NCBI RefSeq assembly: GCF_049800955.1
Contig: NZ_JBNAGA010000001.1
Span: forward strand, 1,488,001 to 1,552,000
Direction: 5' to 3'
DNA: 64,000 nt
DNA from: JAKVBH01 sp049800955
Lineage (GTDB): Bacteria; Pseudomonadota; Alphaproteobacteria; Rhodobacterales; Rhodobacteraceae
The position numbers and the translations under genes were made by a program. Shown piece after piece: positions 49,738 through 58,258 of this stretch. Each line of letters starts with the position of its first letter. The first letter of the stretch is position 1. The notes below the pieces were generated by a model, which did no database searches, was not told the origin of the DNA, and worked only from the letters and a program-made list of their open reading frames with translations.

Positions 49738-51399
49738 ATGAAACCACCATTAACTGATCTGCCCATTCGGGTCGCCGATAGCGGCTTTTACAAGGGCTTT
49801 GCCAAGATCGTCGCGATTTCGGCAAAATTGCTGGTTGGCGCGCTGATCATCTGGGCCGTGGCCTTCCCAACGCAGGCGGCGGGTGTTCTGTCTGGTATCA
49901 ACAACATCATTCTGGCGACATTTAACTATTGGTACGTCTATGTGATGGCGTTCTTTGTTTTTGTCTGCCTGCTGCTGGCGATAATGCCCGCCTCGGGGCG
50001 GTTGCGGCTGGGGCATCATGATGACCGCCCGGAATTTTCGAACTTCTCATGGTTTTCCATGATGTTCGGTGCGGGCATTGGGATTGGCATGCTGACGTTT
50101 GCCACGGCAGAGCCGCTTTATCACTGGGCGTCCAACCCCTCAACGATTCAGGGCCTGACCGAAGGCAGCACCGCTGGCAATGTTCGTCAGGCTTACGTGT
50201 GGTCTTTTACCCATTGGGGGCTGGCAGCTTGGGCGGCTTATGCGATTGTGGGGCTGTCGCTGGCCTATTTCGCTTACCGGCGTGATCTGCCGCTGACAAT
50301 TCGCTCCGCCCTGGCGCCCATTTTCGGACGCTCGTTGTCTGGGCCGCTGGGCCATGTCGTTGACGTGGTCGCTGTGGTGGCCACTGTGCTCGGCGTCGCG
50401 CAGACGCTAGGCTTCGGGGTAGAACAATTCATCTCCGGCCTGTCGCGGATCGGTTTTGGCGATTGGCTCTACACGCTGGATGACGCGGGCGAACAAAGCA
50501 TGTCCACGGTGGCCATTATATTTGCTCTGGTAGTGATCATGGGGGCATCGACTCTCTCCGCGCTCTCAGGCGTAGGCAAAGGCATCAAATGGTTGTCCAA
50601 CATCAATATGGGGTTGAGCTTCTTTATCCTCGCCTTCTTCCTCGTCTTCGGTTCGACATTCTTTGGCCTTCAGGCACTGGTCCTGGGCATTTGGGATTAT
50701 CTGCTCTCGGTTCCCGGACAGATCTTCACAGTCTGGAGCGATGACGGAACGGAAACTGGCGCAGCACTTGCCGGATGGCAGGGAGGCTGGACCATTTTCT
50801 ACTGGGCCTGGTGGATCGCATTCGCACCCTTCGTGGGTGTCTTCCTCGCACGGATCTCCAAGGGCCGGACAGTGCGCGAATATGTGCTGGGCGCGATCAT
50901 CATTCCCGCCACGATGTGCTTCGTCTGGTTTGCCATTGTCGGCGGCACGGCTATCGATCTTGAGCTGAACGGCGACGCCAATGGCGCAATCGTGGGCGCA
51001 GGACAATCAGATCAACTCTTCGCCATGCTGGCCGTTATTCTGTCTGATGGCCTGGCATGGGTCATGTCGGTGATCGTGGTGATCTTGTTGCTGACTTATC
51101 TCGTGACATCCGCAGACTCCGCGGTCTTGATCATCAACACCATCAACGCAGCCGGCGATGAAGGGCCCAAAGCCCGTCCGCATATTCTCTTCTGGGGGGC
51201 CGCCTTGGCCTTCGTGGTCGGTGGTTTGATCATTGCAGGCGGTCTTGGCGCGATCCAGACGGCCATGGTGATTGGCGCATTGCCCTTCAGCCTCGTGATG
51301 GCGCTCATGGGCATTTCGGTGCTCAAGGCGATCTGGCGCGATTCACGGCGCGAGAAAAAAGGCCTGCCCACCACGGCGGCAGAGATCGCGGCGGAATAA
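49738..51399 (+). CDS. BCCT-family transporter (betaine/choline/DMSP type)
   Basis: 553 residues with twelve predicted membrane segments; ribosome site AGGGAGGG. BCCT signatures are the Gly-rich GAGIGIGMLTFATAEPLYHW and the Trp-box helix GWTIFYWAWWIAFAPFVGVF followed by ISKGRTVREY. BCCT carriers take up quaternary amines and sulfonium compounds with Na+ or H+. Placed behind dmdA-acuI, DMSP is a likely substrate (inference). A terminator follows. Confidence 0.92.
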   Translation: MKPPLTDLPIRVADSGFYKGFAKIVAISAKLLVGALIIWAVAFPTQAAGVLSGINNIILATFNYWYVYVMAFFVFVCLLLAIMPASGRLRLGHHDDRPEFSNFSWFSMMFGAGIGIGMLTFATAEPLYHWASNPSTIQGLTEGSTAGNVRQAYVWSFTHWGLAAWAAYAIVGLSLAYFAYRRDLPLTIRSALAPIFGRSLSGPLGHVVDVVAVVATVLGVAQTLGFGVEQFISGLSRIGFGDWLYTLDDAGEQSMSTVAIIFALVVIMGASTLSALSGVGKGIKWLSNINMGLSFFILAFFLVFGSTFFGLQALVLGIWDYLLSVPGQIFTVWSDDGTETGAALAGWQGGWTIFYWAWWIAFAPFVGVFLARISKGRTVREYVLGAIIIPATMCFVWFAIVGGTAIDLELNGDANGAIVGAGQSDQLFAMLAVILSDGLAWVMSVIVVILLLTYLVTSADSAVLIINTINAAGDEGPKARPHILFWGAALAFVVGGLIIAGGLGAIQTAMVIGALPFSLVMALMGISVLKAIWRDSRREKKGLPTTAAEIAAE

Positions 51400-51417
51400 A
51401 TCCCGCTTGAACCTTTG

Positions 51418-51449
51418 AAACGCCCCGGCCAAGCTGGCTGGGGCGTTTT
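51418..51449 (+). terminator. Terminator of the BCCT transporter gene
   Basis: AAACGCCCCGGCC pairs with GGCTGGGGCGTTT (one G-T pair; arms within 51418-51430 and 51436-51448), loop AAGCT, tail TTTTC. Confidence 0.88.
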
Positions 51450-51464
51450 CATTTGGGAGACATT

Positions 51465-52664
51465 ATGCTCGATCTCGATTTTGTACGCGCGCAGTTTCCG
51501 GCGTTTTCACAACCTGAGCTGCTGGGGCAGGCATTCTTCGAAAACGCAGGCGGCTCGTTCACCTGTCAGCCAGTGATTGACCGGCTCACGCGGTTCTACA
51601 CGTCGCGCAAGGTTCAGCCCTACGGACCCTATGAAGCCGCGCGTTTGGGAGGTGCGGAGATGGATGAAGCCTGCGCGCGATTGTCAGCAATCCTCGGGGT
51701 GGAGCGGGATGAGTTATCTTTCGGGCCGTCTACGACCGCAAATACCTATGTGCTCGCTCAGGCCTTCGCCGGGTTCATGGGCGAAGGCGAGGCCATCATC
51801 GTGACCAATCAGGATCACGAAGCCAATTCCGGCCCCTGGCGGCGGCTGGCCGAGCGGGGTATCGAAATCAGAGAATGGCAGATTGATCGGGATACGGGCC
51901 ATCTGGATCCCGCCCGTCTGGCCGATCTTCTCGATGACAAGGTGCGGCTTGTCTGCTTCCCGCATTGTTCCAATGTCGTGGGTGAGATCAATCCTGTCGC
52001 GGAGATCACGGCTTTGGCCCATGCCGCCGGCGCGTTCACCTGTGTGGACGGCGTCAGCTATGCCCCGCATGGCCTGCCAAATGTTGCGGATCTGGGTTGC
52101 GATATCTATCTCTTCTCCGCCTACAAAACCTATGGACCGCATCAGGGTTTGATGGTCATACGGCGGGCCTTGGGCGAGGCTTTGCCCAACCAGGGGCATT
52201 ATTTCAACGCAGGCACGCTCTACAAACGCTTCACGCCCGCCGGGCCCGATCACGCGCAAGTGGCGGCCTGCGCTGGGATTGCTGATTATCTTGACGAACT
52301 GGCCGCTCATCACGGGTTGCAAGGCGCAGCGCAAACCCATGATCTCATGCGAACTGCTGAGATCGAACGCATGGCACCGGTCTTGTCCTTCCTGTCGGGC
52401 CGCAATGACCTTCGCCTGCTGGGCCCGGCGGACGCGACCAAGCGCGCACCCACGCTGGCACTGGAGGTCCCGGACCCGCAAGGCAAGGCCCGCGCTTTGG
52501 CAGAGCACGATATTATGTGTGACGGCGGGGATTTTTATGCGGTGCGCGCTTTGCAAGCTTGCGGTGTGGCCCCCGATCCCGGTGTTCTGCGCCTGTCTTT
52601 CACGCATTACACGTCGCCCGCCGAAATCGATCAATTGCTGACAGCCTTGGAAGCCGTTTTGTAA
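51465..52664 (+). CDS. Aminotransferase class V / cysteine desulfurase-like PLP enzyme
   Basis: 399 residues from the ATG at 51465 (GGGAGA upstream). Fold-type I signatures are FENAGGSFTCQPVIDR at the N-terminus, LSFGPSTTANTYVLAQ, and CVDGVSYAPHGLPNV with the cofactor-contacting Asp. The PLP lysine is in LFSAYKTYGPHQG. It groups with cysteine desulfurase-like and isopenicillin epimerase-like proteins rather than true IscS, and lacks an obvious mobile catalytic-Cys loop. Substrate unknown. It is separated from the transporter by a terminator. Confidence 0.85.
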   Translation: MLDLDFVRAQFPAFSQPELLGQAFFENAGGSFTCQPVIDRLTRFYTSRKVQPYGPYEAARLGGAEMDEACARLSAILGVERDELSFGPSTTANTYVLAQAFAGFMGEGEAIIVTNQDHEANSGPWRRLAERGIEIREWQIDRDTGHLDPARLADLLDDKVRLVCFPHCSNVVGEINPVAEITALAHAAGAFTCVDGVSYAPHGLPNVADLGCDIYLFSAYKTYGPHQGLMVIRRALGEALPNQGHYFNAGTLYKRFTPAGPDHAQVAACAGIADYLDELAAHHGLQGAAQTHDLMRTAEIERMAPVLSFLSGRNDLRLLGPADATKRAPTLALEVPDPQGKARALAEHDIMCDGGDFYAVRALQACGVAPDPGVLRLSFTHYTSPAEIDQLLTALEAVL

Positions 52665-52800
52665 ACCAAGCGGCTCCATGGCGCCTGTCTCAGCCAACGG
52701 GACCCCCGCAAAGCGAAAAAACAGGCCCATGTGATTGATCCAGCATTCTGCGCCCTCCGTATTGTTAACAAAAGACGACCCATAGGGGAAAAGGGGCACG

Positions 52801-54219
52801 ATGAGCGACAGATCTCCAACATTGGTGTGGCTTCGCCGCGACCTGAGATTGACAGACCACCCGGCGCTGTCAGAGGCCTGCGCGGCAGGCGGCTCGGTGA
52901 TCCCCGTGTTCATCCATGATCACAGCGTGCAAAGCTTGGGCGCTGCTCCCAAGTGGCGCTTGGGTCTTGGGCTTGCCGAGATGCAGGCGCAGCTTGAGGC
53001 CGCTGGATCGCAGCTGATTTTACGGCGCGGGGATGCGTTGGAGCAATTGCGCGCGCTTATTGAAGAGACCGGGGCCAAACGGGTCTTCTGGTCGCGGCTG
53101 TATGATCCGGATGCGATCAAACGGGATACGGCAGTGAAGTCGGCCCTGAAGGACGCCGGTCTGGAAGCGCGCAGCTTCGGCGGTCATCTGATGTTCGATC
53201 CCACCGGCATCCAGACCAAGACCGGCGGATTCTACAAGGTCTACACGCCGTTCTGGAAAAACGTCAAAGACCTGAGCGTTGAAGCACCGCTTCCCGCACC
53301 CGGCAGAATTCCCGCACCAGACGATTGGCCCGCGTCAGAGGATCTCGCATCCTGGCAGCTCGGCGCAGCAATGCACAGGGGCGCGGATATTGTCCGACCC
53401 CATGTGCGCCTTGGCGAAAGCGCGGCTCAGGACAGGCTTGGCACATTTATCGAGACCCATGTGGCGGGATACGTTGAAAACCGCGATTTGCCTTGGAAAG
53501 ACGGGACCTCTGGCCTGTCGGAAAACCTCGCTCTAGGCGAGATCAGCCCGCACCAATGCTGGCACGCAGGCATGCGCGCGCGCGAGGAGGGCAAGGCGGG
53601 GGCGGAGACCTTTCTCAAAGAGCTCGTCTGGCGCGAGTTTGCCTATCATCTGATGGTTCATACGCCGCGCATCACGGCCGCGAACTGGAAAGAAGACTGG
53701 GACGCGTTTCCGTGGAACACCGAAGACACTGACGAAGTCGTGGCTTGGAAACAGGGGCGTACGGGCATCCGCTTTGTCGATGCGGGCATGCGCGAGATGT
53801 ATGTCACGGGCCGGATGCATAACCGTGCGCGCATGATTGTTGCGTCATATCTGACCAAACATCTGCTCAGCCATTGGAAGATCGGCCTGAAGTGGTTTGA
53901 GGATTGCCTGATCGACTGGGACCCGGCCTCCAACGCCATGGGCTGGCAATGGTCCGCAGGCTCAGGCCCGGATGCAACGCCGTATTTCCGCGTCTTCAAC
54001 CCGGTGACCCAGCTCGACAAGTTCGACAAGGACCGGCGCTACACCCGCCACTGGATCGCGGAAGGCCTGTCAAATCCGTCTCAGGACGCGCGCGCGTATT
54101 TTGACGCCATTCCGCGCGCGTGGGGCCTGTCTGCGGATATGGATTACCCCGGTCCGATCGTAAGCGCGGAAGACGGTCGCAAACGCGCGCTCGCCGCATA
54201 TGAAAACAGAGGCTTCTGA
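52801..54219 (+). CDS. phrB: Deoxyribodipyrimidine photolyase
   Basis: 472 residues. The N-terminal antenna domain begins TLVWLRRDLRLTDHPAL. The FAD domain has DGTSGLSENLALGEISP, ELVWREFAYHLM, then MHNRARMIVASYLTKHLL and the class-I core ASNAMGWQWSAGSGPDATPY. It repairs cyclobutane pyrimidine dimers with blue/near-UV light. The start follows AAAAGGGGC. Cryptochrome function cannot be fully excluded but the motifs favour a CPD photolyase. Confidence 0.94.
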   Translation: MSDRSPTLVWLRRDLRLTDHPALSEACAAGGSVIPVFIHDHSVQSLGAAPKWRLGLGLAEMQAQLEAAGSQLILRRGDALEQLRALIEETGAKRVFWSRLYDPDAIKRDTAVKSALKDAGLEARSFGGHLMFDPTGIQTKTGGFYKVYTPFWKNVKDLSVEAPLPAPGRIPAPDDWPASEDLASWQLGAAMHRGADIVRPHVRLGESAAQDRLGTFIETHVAGYVENRDLPWKDGTSGLSENLALGEISPHQCWHAGMRAREEGKAGAETFLKELVWREFAYHLMVHTPRITAANWKEDWDAFPWNTEDTDEVVAWKQGRTGIRFVDAGMREMYVTGRMHNRARMIVASYLTKHLLSHWKIGLKWFEDCLIDWDPASNAMGWQWSAGSGPDATPYFRVFNPVTQLDKFDKDRRYTRHWIAEGLSNPSQDARAYFDAIPRAWGLSADMDYPGPIVSAEDGRKRALAAYENRGF

Positions 54220-54275
54220 TCAGGCCCGGATCGCCAAGTGGCGCAGAACGAACGATTTTTGGAACAGGACACATC

Positions 54276-55613
54276 ATGGACGGATCTCTGCCTAAAGGGC
54301 ACATCTCAGGCGAAACTACCGCAGGATCGATTAACGAATTGCCCTTTCCCCGGCCTGATGTCCTGACTAAAGTGTCAACCAAACAAGACAGGGAGAGGAT
54401 GGGGATGGTCCTCACATCATTGGACGGGCAGAAGAACTTGCCGCGTTACTTTGCACAAGTGTTCCAGATGGCGTGCAATATGAACCGTGGACGGCTGGAC
54501 ATGATCCTGCCCGACGGACGTCATTTCCGGGCAGAGGGCAAAAATCCCGGTCCGGTGGCTGAATTGCAGATCAAATCCGATGATCTTTTCGCGCGGCTCA
54601 TCCGCGAGGGCGATCTTGGCTTCTGTGATGCCTATCTCGATGACGAATGGGATACGCCGGATTTGCAGGCCTTTATGGACCTCGTACATGCCGATAATGA
54701 CGAGATGTACGACGGCTTTCCCGGCATGGGGCTGGTGCGCAGCTTTGAGAAAATGCGCTTCTGGTTGCAGCGCAATTCCAAAAAACAGGCCCGCAAGAAC
54801 ATCTCCTATCATTATGATCTGGGCAATGATTTCTACGGGCTCTGGCTGGATGACACGATGACCTATTCCTCCGCGCTCTTTGAGACGGGTCAGGAGAGCA
54901 CAGAGAAAGCCCAGATTGCCAAATACAAAAGCATGGTCGATCAGATGGGCGCACAGCCCGGCGATCACGTGCTTGAGATCGGCTGCGGCTGGGGTGGGTT
55001 CGCGGAATATGCCGCGAAGGAGCGGGGCCTCAAGGTCACAGGCCTGACGATCTCGGAAGAGCAGTTTAAATACGCCCAAGATCGCATTGAAAAGGCAGGG
55101 CTTTCCGATTTGGTGACATTCAAGTTGCAAGACTATCGGGATGAAACCGGCAGCTATGACGGTATCGCTTCCATCGAGATGTTCGAAGCTGTAGGCGAGA
55201 AATACTGGCCGGTCTATTTCAACGCGGTCAAGGAGCGGCTCAAGCCGGGCAAGACGGCGACATTGCAAATCATCACGGTGCAGGATCGGCGCTGGGACGT
55301 CTATAAACGCGGGGTCGATTTCATTCAGAAATACATCTTCCCCGGCGGCATGTTGCCCGCCCCCAAGGTCCTGCGCTCGGAGATCGAGAAATCCGGGCTC
55401 GACGTGGTGCGTTCCGTGGAATTCGGCAAGAGTTATGATCTGACCCTGCGCCGTTGGCACGAGACCTTCAATGAGCGTTGGGACGAAGTGGCCAAGATGG
55501 GCTTTGATGATCGGTTCCGGCGCATGTGGAATTTTTATCTGACCTCTTGCGCCTCCACCTTTCATTTTGGCAATTGTGATGTGACGCAAATCACGATTCA
55601 GAAACCGACCTGA
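54276..55613 (+). CDS. Cyclopropane-fatty-acyl-phospholipid synthase family methyltransferase
   Basis: 445 residues from the ATG at 54276 (AGGACA upstream); an ATG at 54399 behind AGGGAGAGG would give a 404-residue form that starts nearer the conserved region, so the N-terminus is uncertain. Family motifs are NISYHYDLGNDFYGLWLD, SAM motif I HVLEIGCGWGGFAEYA, IEMFEAVGEKYW and FIQKYIFPGGMLP. It probably uses SAM to modify unsaturated acyl chains of phospholipids, giving cyclopropane or related products. It is joined to trgA by a TGATG junction. Confidence 0.88.
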   Translation: MDGSLPKGHISGETTAGSINELPFPRPDVLTKVSTKQDRERMGMVLTSLDGQKNLPRYFAQVFQMACNMNRGRLDMILPDGRHFRAEGKNPGPVAELQIKSDDLFARLIREGDLGFCDAYLDDEWDTPDLQAFMDLVHADNDEMYDGFPGMGLVRSFEKMRFWLQRNSKKQARKNISYHYDLGNDFYGLWLDDTMTYSSALFETGQESTEKAQIAKYKSMVDQMGAQPGDHVLEIGCGWGGFAEYAAKERGLKVTGLTISEEQFKYAQDRIEKAGLSDLVTFKLQDYRDETGSYDGIASIEMFEAVGEKYWPVYFNAVKERLKPGKTATLQIITVQDRRWDVYKRGVDFIQKYIFPGGMLPAPKVLRSEIEKSGLDVVRSVEFGKSYDLTLRRWHETFNERWDEVAKMGFDDRFRRMWNFYLTSCASTFHFGNCDVTQITIQKPT

Positions 55614-56050
55614 TGCCCACGGCCGCCAAACTTGTTGCCTCGATCTGTCTCGCCGCACTGGCGTTCATCGTATCGCAGCAGGTCATGGCGGTCATGCCGG
55701 ACTCGACCGCTTTCGGGAATTTCCTGCCGCTCAATATTGTGCTCGGTGTGCTTGTCGGCTGGCTTTGGTTGGGCCGGCAAGTAGGCGAGGGCGTCTCCTC
55801 GGCGATCAGCTATGGATTGACCAGCGCCGCAGTTCTCACAGCGGTGGCGCTTTTCTTGCAATCGGCCAACGAAATGATGCGGCTGGCCATGCGCAATCGC
55901 TACGACGGTCCTTTTGAGGCTGTGGCGGCCATCTTTGTCGAAGGCCTGAACTTCGCCCAATATCTCACCTCCGAAATCGTGGTGACCCTCGCCATCGGCG
56001 GCGCTGTCTCAGGCATTTTGGCCGATTGGGCCGCGCGCCGCTGGTCATGA
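55613..56050 (+). CDS. trgA: TrgA family membrane protein (tellurite resistance locus)
   Basis: 145 residues with about four membrane segments, MPTAAKLVASICLAALAFIV to LAIGGAVSGILADWAARR. TrgA was described with TrgB in the trgAB-cysK tellurite-resistance locus of Rhodobacter sphaeroides; its biochemical role is unknown. The same gene order continues here (trgB overlapping by 4 bases, then cysK), which strongly supports the name. Confidence 0.85.
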   Translation: MPTAAKLVASICLAALAFIVSQQVMAVMPDSTAFGNFLPLNIVLGVLVGWLWLGRQVGEGVSSAISYGLTSAAVLTAVALFLQSANEMMRLAMRNRYDGPFEAVAAIFVEGLNFAQYLTSEIVVTLAIGGAVSGILADWAARRWS

Positions 56051-57171
56051 CACTGCCGCTATTTGTCTTTGGCACGCTGCTGAACGAAGAGTTGCGAGAG
56101 GTTGTGGCGGGAGGCCCTGTTGCCGGTAGCGCGGCATATCTTCCTGAGCATGCGGTCTGCACTGCCAAGGATCAGGCGTTTCCGCTGCTTGTTCCCACGC
56201 CGGGCGCGCGCGCTGAGGGGCAATTGCTGCAAGGCTTCAGTGGCGAGGCGGCCGAGCGCATCGACTTTTATGAGAGCCTCTTCGAATACACCCTCCGCGA
56301 GGTCGTTGTCGTGACACAAGATGGGCTCCGTGAGGCCCAGGTGTATATGCCGCCCGCCGGGAGATGGATCTCGGATGGGCCATGGCATCTGGAGGAATGG
56401 GCGCGGACCAACGGGCGGATCAATATCCTCGCGGCCAAGGAAATCATGGAGCGGCGGCATCTGTCGGGTCAGGCCGAGCTCGTGACGCTCTATCCCTTCA
56501 TCCGGGCGCGCGCGCATTCCCGTCAGATGGCCGAAACAACGACCAAACCAACAACCATCCGGCGCCACATCTCGCCCGGTGATGTTACAATCCTGTCGGA
56601 GGCCAGCGGGCACGAGGGCTTTTTCCGGATCAAGCAATTCACGTTGCAGCAAACCAAGTTTGACGGAACACCCGGCCCGATCCTTGAACGCGAGGCGTTT
56701 CTGGCCTTCGATGCAGCGCTGGTGCTGCCCTATGATCCAGCCCGCGATCTGGTTCTGTTGATTGAGCAATTGCGGTTTGCGCCGCTGTGGCGGGGTGATC
56801 CGCAGCCTTATATGCTTGAGCCCGTCGCGGGGCTGGTGGACGCGGGCGAGGACCCGGCGGATGCGGCACGGCGCGAGGCAGAGGAAGAGGCGGGCGTTGC
56901 GCTCAGTGAGCTCCTGCCGCTCATCTCGGGATATCCGGCGCCCGGATATGTGACAGAGTATCACCATTGCTATCTGGGTCTGTGTGACCTTGATCCAGAC
57001 ATGGCGGGCCTGGGCGGTTTGGCCTCGGAGAATGAGGATATTCGCTCTCACATCCTGCCTTTCGATGAGGCGATGGCGCTGGTTGACAGCGGTGAGATCA
57101 CCGCGACGCCGCTTGCCTTGATGTTGCTCCTGCTGTCACGCAAACGCGATGGCCTGCGCGCATCCACTTGA
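56047..57171 (+). CDS. trgB: TrgB: gamma-glutamylcyclotransferase-like/NUDIX fusion
   Basis: 374 residues from the ATG at 56047, overlapping trgA (ATGA). The N-terminal half is an AIG2/GGCT-like domain (FVFGTLLNEELREVV). The C-terminal half is an ADP-ribose pyrophosphatase-type NUDIX domain, with the Nudix box in VAGLVDAGEDPADAARREA running into EEAG. The NUDIX part probably hydrolyses ADP-ribose or a related sugar nucleotide. The fusion matches TrgB of the tellurite locus; how it protects from tellurite is unknown. Confidence 0.87.
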   Translation: MTLPLFVFGTLLNEELREVVAGGPVAGSAAYLPEHAVCTAKDQAFPLLVPTPGARAEGQLLQGFSGEAAERIDFYESLFEYTLREVVVVTQDGLREAQVYMPPAGRWISDGPWHLEEWARTNGRINILAAKEIMERRHLSGQAELVTLYPFIRARAHSRQMAETTTKPTTIRRHISPGDVTILSEASGHEGFFRIKQFTLQQTKFDGTPGPILEREAFLAFDAALVLPYDPARDLVLLIEQLRFAPLWRGDPQPYMLEPVAGLVDAGEDPADAARREAEEEAGVALSELLPLISGYPAPGYVTEYHHCYLGLCDLDPDMAGLGGLASENEDIRSHILPFDEAMALVDSGEITATPLALMLLLLSRKRDGLRAST

Positions 57172-57223
57172 AGCCAAAGTTCACCCCGCCTACACAGGAC
57201 GCCACAGCACAAGGAGCGACCCG

Positions 57224-58258
57224 ATGCACTTCGCCCAAGATCTCGCCACGGCCGTTGGAAACACGCCGCTGATCAAATTGCGCAAAGCCAGTGAGCTGAC
57301 AGGGTGCACCATTCTGGGAAAGGCCGAATTTCTCAATCCCGGCCAATCGGTCAAGGACCGCGCCGCGCTCTCAATCATCAAGGATGCCATTGCCAAGGGG
57401 CAACTCGCGCCCGGCGGGACCATCGTTGAAGGCACGGCCGGCAACACCGGCATCGGTCTGGCGCTTGTGGGCGCGTCCATGGGATTCAAAACAGTAATTG
57501 TGATCCCCGAGACCCAGAGCCAGGAAAAGAAGGACATGATCCGGCTGGCGGGCGCGGAGCTCGTGCAGGTCCCGGCCGCGCCTTACAAGAACCCCAACAA
57601 TTACGTTCGCTATTCCGAGCGCTTGGCCCAAGAAATGGCCCGCAACAGCAACGAGGGCGTGATCTGGGCCAACCAGTTTGACAATGTCGCCAACCGTCAG
57701 GCCCATATCGACACAACTGGCCCGGAGATCTGGGAGCAGACCGACGGCAACGTCGACGGCTTTGTCTGCGCTGTAGGCTCGGGCGGCACACTTGCCGGGG
57801 TCGGCATGGCGTTGCAGCCCAAGGGTGTCAAAGTGGCTCTGGCCGATCCAATGGGCTCGGCGCTTTATGAGCACTACACAAACGGCGCGTTGAAAGCGGA
57901 AGGCGGTTCGATCACTGAAGGCATCGGGCAGGGGCGTATCACGGCCAATCTCGAAGGCTTCACTCCAGACATGGCCTATCAGGTCTCCGACGAAGAAGCG
58001 CTGCCCATCGTGTTTGACCTTCTGGCAGAGGAAGGCCTGTGCCTTGGCGGCTCGTCCGGCATCAATCTCGCCGGTGCCATACGCATGGCGCAAGAGATGG
58101 GGCCGGGCCATACGATCGTGACAATCCTGTGTGACTACGGGACACGCTATCAATCCAAGCTGTTCAATCCTGAATTCCTGCGCTCAAAAGACCTGCCGGT
58201 ACCCCATTGGCTGGACCGTGCTCCCGCCTCCATTCCCGGTGTATTCGAGCCGGTGTGA
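57224..58258 (+). CDS. cysK: Cysteine synthase A
   Basis: 344 residues from the ATG at 57224 (AAGGAGCGAC upstream). The PLP lysine is in NPGQSVKDRAAL, the substrate loop is EGTAGNTGIGLALV, and the phosphate-binding GSGGTLAGVGMAL is present. The enzyme makes cysteine from O-acetylserine and sulfide. Third gene of the trgA-trgB-cysK locus; the stop overlaps the start of the next gene (TGATG). Confidence 0.95.
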   Translation: MHFAQDLATAVGNTPLIKLRKASELTGCTILGKAEFLNPGQSVKDRAALSIIKDAIAKGQLAPGGTIVEGTAGNTGIGLALVGASMGFKTVIVIPETQSQEKKDMIRLAGAELVQVPAAPYKNPNNYVRYSERLAQEMARNSNEGVIWANQFDNVANRQAHIDTTGPEIWEQTDGNVDGFVCAVGSGGTLAGVGMALQPKGVKVALADPMGSALYEHYTNGALKAEGGSITEGIGQGRITANLEGFTPDMAYQVSDEEALPIVFDLLAEEGLCLGGSSGINLAGAIRMAQEMGPGHTIVTILCDYGTRYQSKLFNPEFLRSKDLPVPHWLDRAPASIPGVFEPV

